A stretch of 6,321 nt of DNA. Source: JAFDZW01 sp038229915 (GTDB lineage Bacteria; Bacteroidota; Ignavibacteria; Palsa-1295). Made by a program: the position numbers and the translations under genes. Position 1 is the stretch's first letter. The number at the start of each line of letters is the position of its first letter. Where the stretch lies: contig JBBRNY010000125.1 of NCBI GenBank assembly GCA_038229915.1, forward strand, positions 1 to 6,321, given 5' to 3'. Below are positions 1 through 6,321 of this stretch, in pieces. A model generated the notes under the pieces. The model was not told the origin of the DNA and searched no databases. It saw only the letters and a program-made list of their open reading frames with translations.

Positions 1-104
1 ATTATTGGCTGAGGGGTATCGAATGAAATGTTGCTAAGATTTAGTCTTGGAACAATCCGCCGAGTTTTGGGTTGCTGTATTATCTCTAAACGATAAGACA
101 TCCT
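1..104. other. Upstream region of the multicopper oxidase gene
   Basis: This short stretch precedes the oxidase start codon. No Shine-Dalgarno-like purine run lies in the 20 bases before the ATG at 105, and I cannot identify convincing -35/-10 or Bacteroidota-type promoter boxes. On the plus strand all three frames entering from the left hit stops within the first 37 bases, so at most a few terminal codons of an upstream gene are present. On the minus strand a frame starting with ATG at 101-99 stays open to the window edge (33 codons), but this is too short to call. Confidence 0.4.
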
Positions 105-1799
105 ATGAAATTGACACGTCGAAATTTTCTTCTCGGTACTGCACTTGCCACCGCCTCCGTAGCAACGGCTCGTCAGAGTGTGTTTGCGAAGTCCGGAATG
201 TTTACAAGTTTAGCTTCCGGTAACCCATTAAAAATACCTCCCGTAATAAATGGCGGAGATCTTCTGGTTGCTCCGGGGAAGAGTGAGATTTTCCCAGGTG
301 TGCAAACCGATGTCTTAACGGTCAATGGGTTATATCCGGCTCCGATGATCCGTATCAAGAAAGGCGAACAATTTTCCGCGCGTCTCATTAATAATCTTTC
401 GGAGGATTGTGTGCTGCATTGGCATGGTTTTCATTTACCTTCGGAAATGGATGGGCATCCGAAATATGCGATCGCCCCGGGGCAAACAACCGATATTACA
501 TTCCCGATCATCAATCGCGCCGGCACGTATTTCTATCATTCGCACACCGATATGAAAACGGCTGAGCAAGTCTATCGTGGGCTTGCCGGAATGTTTATTG
601 TTGATGACGATGAAGATGCCGCACTACCTCTTCCGCGAGGCATCTACGAGGTGCCGTTAATAATTTCTGATAAACATTTTGATGACGCCAAACAGCTGAG
701 TTATATGCCGAATGCGCTCGATCTGCGCGGCGGATTTCTTGGCGAGACGATTCTTGTTAATGGTACTGTTGATGCCTATCATAACGTTGCTCCGACACTC
801 TACCGCTTCCGTGTGCTCAATAACTCCAACGCACGTACATACAAACTTGCACTCAGTAATGATGCGTCATTCACGGTGATCGGCGGCGATGGTGGACTTC
901 TCGAAAATCCTGTATCAGTAAAATCTTGTTTCTTGGCGCCGGCTGAGCGTTTGGATATCCTTGTTGATTTTTCTACCTATCAAAACGGCACCGAGATCAC
1001 CCTTAAAAGTATTTCATTCTCTTATGATGGTCCGCCATCATCGTCTTCGGTAAACGAAGGTGCTGAATTAAATATTTTACGATTTGATGTCACAGCGACC
1101 GGCACATCGGGTGCGCAGATACCTGCTACGCTTTCAACAATTGTTGCTTACAAGGAAGCGGATGCACTTCGGACAAGACAATTTACGCTTTTCCATTCCG
1201 GATCGATGCACATGATCAACGGGCTAAGCTTTTCGATGGACCGCATTGATTACACTATTCCTTTCGGGGAGCTTGAGATCTGGGAGTTTTTGAACAACAC
1301 GACAGAAATACATCCGATGCACATCCACGGATTGCAATTCCAGGTGCTCGATCGGTCTTCGAGCAGTGCGCTATTCACGAACGACCTTGGCTGGAAAGAT
1401 ACCGTGATGGTTGCAGGGCTTGATACTGTGCGAGTATTAGTAAAGTTTGATACTTACGAAGGTCTTTATCTTTTGCATTGTCACAATCTTGAACACGAAG
1501 ATCACGGGATGATGCTCAATATCTTCATTACAAAACAAGATGGCGTCGTCGAGGAAAAGCCTTCGGAAGCACCATTCCAAATTTTTCCAAATCCGGCTCA
1601 TGAGATCGCGACAGTGTTTGTTGCTCCGGTAAATTCACCGAGAGCATTACTACTCACGACAATGACCGGTGTCCCTATTTTTCAGCAAATTATAGATGCT
1701 GGTGCAAGCTCGGCAACGCTGCACCTCAATGGCGTAAGCTCAGGAAAATACATTGTCTCGATCGACGGATTGACCACACTTCTGGATGTGATTCACTGA
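105..1799 (+). CDS. Multicopper oxidase with Tat signal and T9SS-type C-terminal sorting domain
   Basis: This is an exported laccase/CueO/bilirubin-oxidase-type enzyme that would oxidise a substrate (metal ion or phenolic; not predictable) and reduce O2 to water. All four copper-binding motifs are intact: HWHG (H105, H107), HSH (H145, H147), HPMHIH (H403, H406, H408) and HCHxxxHxxxxM (H458, C459, H460, H464, axial M469). They supply the ligands for the type 1 site and the trinuclear cluster. The three-cupredoxin core spans about residues 45-480. The N-terminus has a twin-arginine motif (TRRNFLL, residues 4-10) followed by an Ala-rich hydrophobic stretch, with possible cleavage after ATA (22) or VFA (28). 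From F491 on, after a Glu/Pro-rich linker, there is a 74-residue domain with FPNP near its start and SGKYIVSI near its end, like the T9SS type A sorting domain. The core plus tail make it longer than a plain enzyme of this family. The ATG start is fixed by the Tat motif at residue 4. The stop overlaps the convergent tmk stop. Confidence 0.93.
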   Translation: MKLTRRNFLLGTALATASVATARQSVFAKSGMFTSLASGNPLKIPPVINGGDLLVAPGKSEIFPGVQTDVLTVNGLYPAPMIRIKKGEQFSARLINNLSEDCVLHWHGFHLPSEMDGHPKYAIAPGQTTDITFPIINRAGTYFYHSHTDMKTAEQVYRGLAGMFIVDDDEDAALPLPRGIYEVPLIISDKHFDDAKQLSYMPNALDLRGGFLGETILVNGTVDAYHNVAPTLYRFRVLNNSNARTYKLALSNDASFTVIGGDGGLLENPVSVKSCFLAPAERLDILVDFSTYQNGTEITLKSISFSYDGPPSSSSVNEGAELNILRFDVTATGTSGAQIPATLSTIVAYKEADALRTRQFTLFHSGSMHMINGLSFSMDRIDYTIPFGELEIWEFLNNTTEIHPMHIHGLQFQVLDRSSSSALFTNDLGWKDTVMVAGLDTVRVLVKFDTYEGLYLLHCHNLEHEDHGMMLNIFITKQDGVVEEKPSEAPFQIFPNPAHEIATVFVAPVNSPRALLLTTMTGVPIFQQIIDAGASSATLHLNGVSSGKYIVSIDGLTTLLDVIH

Positions 1800-2437
1800 T
1801 CGAGATGATGTGCTTTTTTGAGATCACGTCCACGCTCTTCTTCGAAGAGGCGCCATATCTGATGTTGTAATGTTTCTATCGGGTCAGTGCCGTCGAGTAC
1901 GTTTACTCGTTCGTTGTGATGCTGTGCTTGATACATATACCCTTGAATGACATGGGTATAAAATACTTCTGACTCCGACTCGATCCTGTCCTTACCCGAT
2001 GACTCGCGACGCGCGGAAGCAACTTTGAGACTAATATCAAAGAGGAATGTAAGGTCAGGCTCAATTTCATTTGATGCAAGCCGATTGATCTGCGTAATAA
2101 TATCGAGCGCTATCCCTCTGCCAAATCCTTGATAAGCGATTGTCGAATCGGTGAAACGATCAAGAATAACGATCGCACCGCGATCAAGCGCGGGCTTGAT
2201 GACTTCGTGAATAAGCTGTGCCCGGCTTGCCGCAAACAGCAGGAGTTCGGCTTCGCTACAAAGTGGGTGAGCAAACTCTTTATTGAGCAGAAGTGTCCTG
2301 ATATGTTCGGACAGCTCCGTTCCACCCGGCTCGCGGAGCAGGAGTGTTTCGATGTTTTCTTGTTTCAGACGGTCTGCCAACAGCTTTGCTTGGGTCGATT
2401 TTCCGCATCCGTCGATGCCTTCGAAGGTGATGAGCAT
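1793..2437 (-). CDS. tmk: Thymidylate kinase (dTMP kinase)
   Basis: This cytosolic enzyme phosphorylates dTMP to dTDP with ATP, an essential step of dTTP synthesis. The 214-residue length is normal for the family. Visible motifs are the P-loop GIDGCGKST (residues 7-15), REPGGT (35-40), the DRF motif (93-95) followed by YQGFGRG (102-108), PDLT (127-130) and an Arg-rich LID (about 142-155, ARRESSGKDRIE). The Gly at position 10 of the P-loop together with the basic LID matches the bacterial E. coli-like (type II) form. The start is well placed because the P-loop begins seven residues after the Met. No Shine-Dalgarno is seen upstream. It converges on the multicopper oxidase gene with a 7-nt overlap of the two 3' ends and is divergent from etfB across 150 bp. 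No residue looks missing. Confidence 0.96.
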   Translation of the reverse strand: MLITFEGIDGCGKSTQAKLLADRLKQENIETLLLREPGGTELSEHIRTLLLNKEFAHPLCSEAELLLFAASRAQLIHEVIKPALDRGAIVILDRFTDSTIAYQGFGRGIALDIITQINRLASNEIEPDLTFLFDISLKVASARRESSGKDRIESESEVFYTHVIQGYMYQAQHHNERVNVLDGTDPIETLQHQIWRLFEEERGRDLKKAHHLDQ

Positions 2438-2587
2438 AAAATGAATATTGTTGTCACTCTACAAATCGAAGAACAGATAAAACGTGCCCCGAGAAATCTT
2501 TTTTTCACTTAATTCCGATGAAATTTTGATAACGAGAGCGGTGTTTAAGTCCGCCCACATCTGTATCTTCAATTAGAGTATCATAAT
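2438..2587. promoter_or_regulatory. Divergent intergenic spacer between tmk and etfB
   Basis: This 150-bp AT-rich spacer must carry the start signals for tmk (leftward) and for the etf cluster (rightward), because both genes point away from it. No Shine-Dalgarno precedes either ATG. A TTGATA at 2526-2531 resembles a -35 box but has no -10 at proper spacing. On the minus strand TCGATTTG (about 2463-2470) is one base from the Bacteroidota TAnnTTTG box, without a clear upstream partner. The promoter role is inferred from gene layout only; no operator or riboswitch structure is recognised. Confidence 0.35.
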
Positions 2588-3340
2588 ATGAAAATTATTG
2601 TCTGTGTCAGCCATGTACCCGATACCACGACTAAAGTAAACGTGGCGGCTGACGGAAAAAATATTGATCCAGCTGGTGTAAAATTTATTCTCAATCCGTA
2701 CGACGAATTTGCCGTCGAAGAAGCGCTTCGTCTCAAAGAAAAACACGGTGGGGAAGTCATCGTTGCCTCAGTTGGCTCCGATGCTTCAAAAGAAGCGATT
2801 CGCCAAGCGCTCGCAATGGGTGCTGATAAGGGAATTTTGGTCAAAGCTGATAAAAGTGATTCATTCGCCGTTGCCGAGTTGTTGGCAAATACGTTGAAGA
2901 CTCAAAGCGCCGATCTTATTCTTCTCGGGAAGCAATCTATTGATTTTGACGGTATGGAAATTGCTCCGATGTTGGCAGAGTTGCTCGATATGCCTGCGGC
3001 GACAGTAGTAGTCTCATTACAAATCGACGGACAATCCGCTATTGCCGAAAAAGAAGTCGAAGGTGGAAAAGAGAAGATCGCTTTGGCAATGCCTTGCATT
3101 ATTTCTGCACAAAAAGGCTTGAACGATCCGCGTTATCCATCGTTGCCAAATATTATGAAAGCCAAGCAGAAGCCGATCGAAGAGATCACCGCGACTGCCT
3201 CAGCACCACGCACAGCAGTTATCAAAATGGATAAGCCTGAGAAAAAACGGATCGGGAAAATACTCCAAGCCGATGGCAATGCGACCGCTGTTGCACAACA
3301 GCTTGCACAATTGTTGCACGAAGAAGCAAAAGTGATCTAA
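2588..3340 (+). CDS. etfB: Electron transfer flavoprotein subunit beta
   Basis: This is the small subunit of the ETF heterodimer, which takes electrons from acyl-CoA and other dehydrogenases and, in classical systems, passes them to ETF:quinone oxidoreductase at the membrane. Diagnostic stretches are NPYDE (residues 36-40) followed by an AVEEALRLK helix, ALAMGAD (74-80), LGKQSIDFDG (113-122) and the recognition-loop signature PRYPSLPNIMKAK (181-193). In human ETF the Leu of the equivalent LPNIMKAK is the anchor that docks partner dehydrogenases; here it is L186. The 250-residue length is normal. The start is supported by MKIIVCVSHVPDT, the usual first strand of the family. Only 26 nt separate it from etfA, and it is likely the first gene of the operon. 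The sequence resembles the classical group more than bifurcating FixA types, but that subdivision was judged by eye. Confidence 0.96.
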   Translation: MKIIVCVSHVPDTTTKVNVAADGKNIDPAGVKFILNPYDEFAVEEALRLKEKHGGEVIVASVGSDASKEAIRQALAMGADKGILVKADKSDSFAVAELLANTLKTQSADLILLGKQSIDFDGMEIAPMLAELLDMPAATVVVSLQIDGQSAIAEKEVEGGKEKIALAMPCIISAQKGLNDPRYPSLPNIMKAKQKPIEEITATASAPRTAVIKMDKPEKKRIGKILQADGNATAVAQQLAQLLHEEAKVI

Positions 3341-3366
3341 TACTAATTTTTTGAAAGTTTGAACGT

Positions 3367-4338
3367 ATGAATATTCTTATTTATTTTGAAGAGCGCAACG
3401 GTTCTGTTCGTAAACCATCGCTCGAAGCTATTGAGGCCGCAAAAAATCTTGGTGCTTCTTCGATCGCCGCTGTCGTAGCTTCTGCTTCGTCGTCATCGGT
3501 CTTGAACGAGCAAGCGAAACGCTCCGGCGTTGCAAAGATCTATACAGTTGACGATGCTCGTTTCGGTGAGTATTCATCAAAAGCTGCAGCGAAAGTGATC
3601 GCCGAAGCGGCGAAAGCATTCAACGCTGATGTCGTGATCGTTGCGGCAACGGGCCGCGGCAAAGATCTTGCACCACGAGTTGCTGTTCGTCTCGCTGCAG
3701 GCTACGTGCCTGATGTTACGAGTTTTACAGTCACTGGCAGCACAATTCATGCGACGCACCCGGTCTATGCCGGTAAGGCGAATGTCACGATGGAAGTGAC
3801 GACTGCCGTAAAAGTATTTTCAACTCGTCCGAATCTGTGGAAAGCTCCGAAAGAACTTTCACCGAGTGATGCAGCGGTTGAGTCGCTTTCTGTGACCTTG
3901 ACCGACACCGATTTTGCTGATAGAACAAAAGAGTTAATGTTATCACAAGGCAAGCTCGACGTTGCCGAAGCTGATATTATCGTTACCGGGGGTCGTGGTT
4001 TGAAAGGACCCGAAAACTGGGGATTGATCGAGAATTTAGCAACATCGCTTGGTGCGGCAACTGGCGCATCCCGTGCTGTTGTTGATGCAGGTTGGCGTCC
4101 GCACTCCGAGCAGGTCGGGCAAACCGGTAAAACCGTCTCTCCGACGCTGTATGTTGCCATCGCAGTCAGTGGGGCAATTCAGCATCTTGCGGGAATGTCA
4201 AGCTCTAAAACAATTGTTGCTATTAATAAGGATGCGAACGCTCCGATCTTTGCCGTCTGTGATTATGGAATAGTCGGCGATGCATTTGAAGTGTTGCCGC
4301 AACTAACCGAAGCAATTAACAAAGTGCGCGGACACTAA
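3367..4338 (+). CDS. etfA: Electron transfer flavoprotein subunit alpha
   Basis: This is the large, FAD-binding subunit of ETF. The N-terminal domain (about 1-180) packs against EtfB. The C-terminal domain (about 199-323) has the FAD-binding hallmarks GGRGLKGPENW (208-218), a GASRAVVDAGW segment, QVGQTGK, SGAIQHLAGM (268-277), INKDANAPIF (286-295) and DYGIVGD (299-305). No 4Fe-4S ferredoxin-like N-terminal extension is present, unlike in some anaerobic, bifurcating EtfA proteins. The 323-residue length is normal. Position H131, just before VYAGKA, sits where human ETF alpha has an Arg (as I recall it, VRTIYAGNA); this may be lineage variation. It follows etfB by 26 nt and precedes the DUF151 gene by only 5 nt, so all three are probably co-transcribed. 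No Shine-Dalgarno is seen before the ATG. Confidence 0.96.
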   Translation: MNILIYFEERNGSVRKPSLEAIEAAKNLGASSIAAVVASASSSSVLNEQAKRSGVAKIYTVDDARFGEYSSKAAAKVIAEAAKAFNADVVIVAATGRGKDLAPRVAVRLAAGYVPDVTSFTVTGSTIHATHPVYAGKANVTMEVTTAVKVFSTRPNLWKAPKELSPSDAAVESLSVTLTDTDFADRTKELMLSQGKLDVAEADIIVTGGRGLKGPENWGLIENLATSLGAATGASRAVVDAGWRPHSEQVGQTGKTVSPTLYVAIAVSGAIQHLAGMSSSKTIVAINKDANAPIFAVCDYGIVGDAFEVLPQLTEAINKVRGH

Positions 4339-4343
4339 CGACA

Positions 4344-4958
4344 ATGGATACTGTTCAGGTTGAGATTCTCGGCATTTCCACAAGCCCGTCTTCGAATGGT
4401 GCGTATGCTCTTGTCCTAAAAGAAGTCGAAGGACAGCGACGCATTCCGATCATCATCGGAGGCTTCGAAGCACAAGCCATTGCGCTTGAAATGGAAGGTA
4501 TTCAGCCGCCAAGACCGCTTACTCACGACCTGATAAAAAATATTCTCGAGTCGCTTTCTTCTTCGGTTGTCTCTGCTTCGATCGGCGAGCTGAAAGACGG
4601 CGTATTTTTCGCGACCATTACTCTTGCTGATGACATTGAGGTAGATTCACGCCCAAGCGATGCCATTGCTGTCGCCGTGCGCTACGGTGCGCCGATCTAC
4701 GTTTCCGAAGCCGTAATGAAAGAAGCTTCGTTCGTGCCGGAAGATGATGACACCGAGATCGTTGATGAAGATAGTGATACGCCTGCCGGAATTCGCTCCG
4801 AGCCAAAAATTTCGAGTGTACAGTCACCACGGAAGCTTACCAAGCTTGAAGAGTTGGAAGAAAAACTCAATGGCGCGATCAAAGGCGAGGACTACGAACT
4901 TGCCGCAAAACTCCGCGACGAACTCAATAGAATGAAATCTGGCGGCGGAGTGAATTAA
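4344..4958 (+). CDS. Bifunctional nuclease family protein (DUF151) with C-terminal UVR motif
   Basis: Residues 1 to about 130 form a DUF151/BFN domain, recognisable from VEILGISTS near the start, RRIPIIIGGFEAQAIALEMEG (split here at about residues 33-53), RPLTHDL and DSRPSDAIAVAVR. Plant members of this family are reported to have both DNase and RNase activity, but the activity of bacterial members is less certain. A very acidic linker (about 129-145, EDDDTEIVDEDSD) leads to a UVR motif (about 164-198, with KLEELEEKL and GEDYELAAKLRDE), the helical hairpin that in UvrB/UvrC mediates protein-protein contact. The same BFN-plus-UVR layout is common in Bacteroidota. The gene starts 5 nt after etfA, suggesting translational coupling, and the etfB-etfA-DUF151 order is one I recall as recurrent in this superphylum. 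Why a nuclease sits with ETF is unknown. Confidence 0.9.
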   Translation: MDTVQVEILGISTSPSSNGAYALVLKEVEGQRRIPIIIGGFEAQAIALEMEGIQPPRPLTHDLIKNILESLSSSVVSASIGELKDGVFFATITLADDIEVDSRPSDAIAVAVRYGAPIYVSEAVMKEASFVPEDDDTEIVDEDSDTPAGIRSEPKISSVQSPRKLTKLEELEEKLNGAIKGEDYELAAKLRDELNRMKSGGGVN

Positions 4959-4982
4959 AACTTTTTTCTTTTTTGAATCGGA

Positions 4983-5558
4983 ATGAAACTCCCTATCATC
5001 TTTCGATTTTTGTTGCTGTTATTGTCCTTCGGTGTCTCTAATGTTTTCGCCCAACCCACGACATTCAAACTGAGCGGACATCTGTATTCAGCCGATATGC
5101 ACGAAAGTATTCCTGGTGCATCACTTTCTATCTTAGGGACATCAAAGGGCGCGAGAAGCAATAGAGACGGCGCATACTCGCTTACCTTAGAAGCCAACAA
5201 AGAGTATCGTATCCGAGTGAGCTCGTTGGGCTACAAACCCGACACAATACGAATTAGACTCTTAGCATCCCAACTCTTAGATATTACTCTGACGATCGCA
5301 CCGTTGCAATCGAATGATGTCATCGTTACCGCAGATGCAAGCCGCAGAGAAGCCCGACGAATAATGCATCAAGCCATCGAGGAGAAATCGAAATGGCATA
5401 ATGAGATAAATAATTATACCTGCGATGTCTATTCAAGGATCAATCTTCAGAAACTCGAAACCCTTGACACCACGCTCCTGACCGTCTTCGAAACGTATGC
5501 GAACGGGTTTTACGAAAGAGCAAAAGGATATACCGAACGCATTATAGCTCGCAAGTAA
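4983..5558 (+). CDS. N-terminal part of a DUF5686 / carboxypeptidase-regulatory-like outer-membrane protein, ended by a premature TAA
   Basis: The 191-residue product begins with a Sec signal peptide (1-23, hydrophobic LLLLLSFG core, cleavage after VFA before Gln24). A carboxypeptidase-regulatory-like beta-sandwich domain follows (about 28-105; IPGASLSILGT, a SNRDGAYSL turn, VSSLGYKPDTI). The start of DUF5686 comes next (about 118-191; AIEEKSKWHNEINNY, VYSRINLQKLE, YTERIIARK). The family is a large outer-membrane barrel of roughly 800 residues with unknown function, so this reading is a clear truncation. The frame continues with family-like sequence directly after the TAA, and the stop probably replaces a Gln codon (CAA to TAA). 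The start lies 24 nt after the DUF151 gene, across a T-rich spacer with no Shine-Dalgarno, and the signal peptide supports the chosen ATG. Alone, the fragment would be a periplasmic domain without a barrel. Confidence 0.8.
   Translation: MKLPIIFRFLLLLLSFGVSNVFAQPTTFKLSGHLYSADMHESIPGASLSILGTSKGARSNRDGAYSLTLEANKEYRIRVSSLGYKPDTIRIRLLASQLLDITLTIAPLQSNDVIVTADASRREARRIMHQAIEEKSKWHNEINNYTCDVYSRINLQKLETLDTTLLTVFETYANGFYERAKGYTERIIARK
5556..5558 (+). other. In-frame TAA interrupting the DUF5686 gene
   Basis: Codon 192 of the gene is TAA. Codons on both sides read ARK-stop-TANIPP with no shift of frame, and DUF5686 relatives as I recall them carry a Gln in this ARRQT-NIP segment. A single C-to-T change from CAA explains it. 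TAA is used as a true stop by etfB, etfA and the DUF151 gene here, so a reassigned code is unlikely. Confidence 0.85.
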
Positions 5559-6321
5559 ACTGCAAATATTCCACCAGCCATAAATCGTATTAGCTTGCTT
5601 GGGGTTTCAAATTTTTATGATGACCGTATCGTGTTGCCCGAATATTCTATCGTCAGTCCCCTTGCCACTGATGCGTTCGATCGATATGATTATGACCTAC
5701 TCGGTACTCGACAAATAAACGGTGCTAATGCCTACGAGATCAGTGTCGAGCCGAGAGGGGTGATCGCTCCGGCATTCGAAGGGCGTGTTTGGATCGATAT
5801 GTCCGACTACTCATTAGTGTATTTAAAATTACATCCAAACGGAGCACTGAAGTTTCCATTCGTGACCAAGGCAGATCTCGATCAATCGTATGTTGAAGTT
5901 GAAAATAAATATTATCTCCCGGCGCAAACTCATGTTGTTATGAACGCCGAACTGCAGTTGCCGTTTACGCCTAAATTTAGCGCGGAGTTAACCGGGTTAT
6001 CTCAAAACTATGTTATCAATACAACGATACCAGATTCGATCTTTTCGGGGAAGCGTCGTGATGTTGATTCCTCGGCAGATAAAATAGATGGCGCTACTTG
6101 GCTCTCGCTTCGCGGAGTGCCGCTGACAGCGCAAGAAGAAACGGCGTATGCCCGTATTGATACGATGGTGAAATATGTCAAGCCACCTGCACCCGATTCT
6201 TCACTGCTCCATTTTTCGTTTGCACCGATTTTATCTTATGACCGTGTGCAAGCTACAAGATTAGGGCTTTCAGTGGACATGGGAATATTTCAAGCCGCTC
6301 CGATAGATGTCGGCATCGATG
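5559..6321 (+). pseudogene. Downstream part of the interrupted DUF5686 outer-membrane protein gene, running off the window
   Basis: In the same frame as the preceding 191 codons, 254 further codons are open from the TAA to the right edge with no second stop or frameshift. The translation fits the DUF5686 core: NIPPAINRISLLG, LPEYSIVSPLA, YDYDLLG, FEGRVWIDMSDYSLVYLKL, YYLPAQTHVVMNAEL, and a VPDSIF-like TTIPDSIFSG. Near the edge FAPILSYDRVQATRLGLSV looks like the entry to the C-terminal beta-barrel, which would lie outside the window. The first in-frame ATG is at 5799, well inside the domain; GTG 5631 and TTG 5595 are the only earlier candidates worth naming, and none has a ribosome site, so independent translation is unlikely. 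The clean frame suggests a very recent mutation, a polymorphism, a sequence error or readthrough rather than an old decayed gene. Confidence 0.8.

Noticed and set aside
2129..2512. 127-codon plus-strand frame across tmk and the spacer
   Set aside because: It is antisense to intact tmk motifs and has no domain, signal peptide or ribosome site.
2538..2554. GCGG / CCGC inverted repeat upstream of etfB
   Set aside because: The stem is only 4 bp around a 9-base loop, too weak for an operator, attenuator or riboswitch claim.
3765..4160. 131-codon open frame on the minus strand inside etfA
   Set aside because: It is fully antisense to a well-conserved etfA, is Ser/Pro/Thr-rich with no recognisable domain, and reflects codon bias of the real gene.
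4959..4982. T-rich spacer as an intrinsic terminator
   Set aside because: No GC-rich hairpin precedes the T runs, so the structure needed for intrinsic termination is missing.
5556..5558. Reassigned genetic code with TAA read as an amino acid
   Set aside because: etfB, etfA and the DUF151 gene all end at TAA exactly where their families end, so TAA is a normal stop here.
1..6321. Insertion sequence, CRISPR, tRNA/rRNA or phage elements
   Set aside because: No transposase, terminal inverted repeats, regularly spaced repeats, tRNA-like folds or phage genes were seen; the coding density is explained by the listed genes.

Overview
The window holds one multicopper oxidase gene, a convergent thymidylate kinase gene, and a rightward cluster etfB-etfA-bifunctional nuclease-DUF5686. 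The last gene is interrupted by an in-frame TAA and runs off the right edge. The set of traits suggests a member of the Bacteroidota/Chlorobiota (FCB) group, perhaps an Ignavibacteria- or Kapabacteria-like lineage. These traits are a type IX secretion (T9SS)-like C-terminal sorting domain, a DUF5686 outer-membrane protein with a carboxypeptidase-regulatory-like domain, the etfB-etfA-DUF151 gene order, and no Shine-Dalgarno sequence before any gene. The lineage call is inference from family knowledge, not from a search.

Layout. Positions 1-104 are a short upstream region. At 105-1799 (+) is a complete three-cupredoxin multicopper oxidase with a twin-arginine signal at the front and a T9SS-type domain at the back. 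Its stop overlaps by 7 nt the stop of tmk at 1793-2437 (-). A 150-bp divergent spacer (2438-2587) separates tmk from the rightward cluster. That cluster is etfB (2588-3340), etfA (3367-4338), a DUF151 nuclease with a UVR motif (4344-4958) and the DUF5686 gene (from 4983). The gaps between its genes are 26, 5 and 24 nt, which fits one operon.

Function. EtfA and EtfB form the FAD-containing heterodimer that carries electrons from dehydrogenases to the quinone pool. Their partner dehydrogenases and ETF:quinone oxidoreductase are not in the window. The DUF151 protein is a likely nuclease. The DUF5686 protein is a likely outer-membrane barrel of unknown job. The multicopper oxidase is an exported copper enzyme, and tmk makes dTDP.

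Most of the window is ordinary core genome. The two points worth a second look are the single in-frame TAA at 5556-5558, where the same frame stays open and DUF5686-like for another 254 codons, and the pairing of a Tat signal with a T9SS-like sorting domain on the oxidase. I see no mobile element, CRISPR array, RNA gene or clear new multi-gene system.
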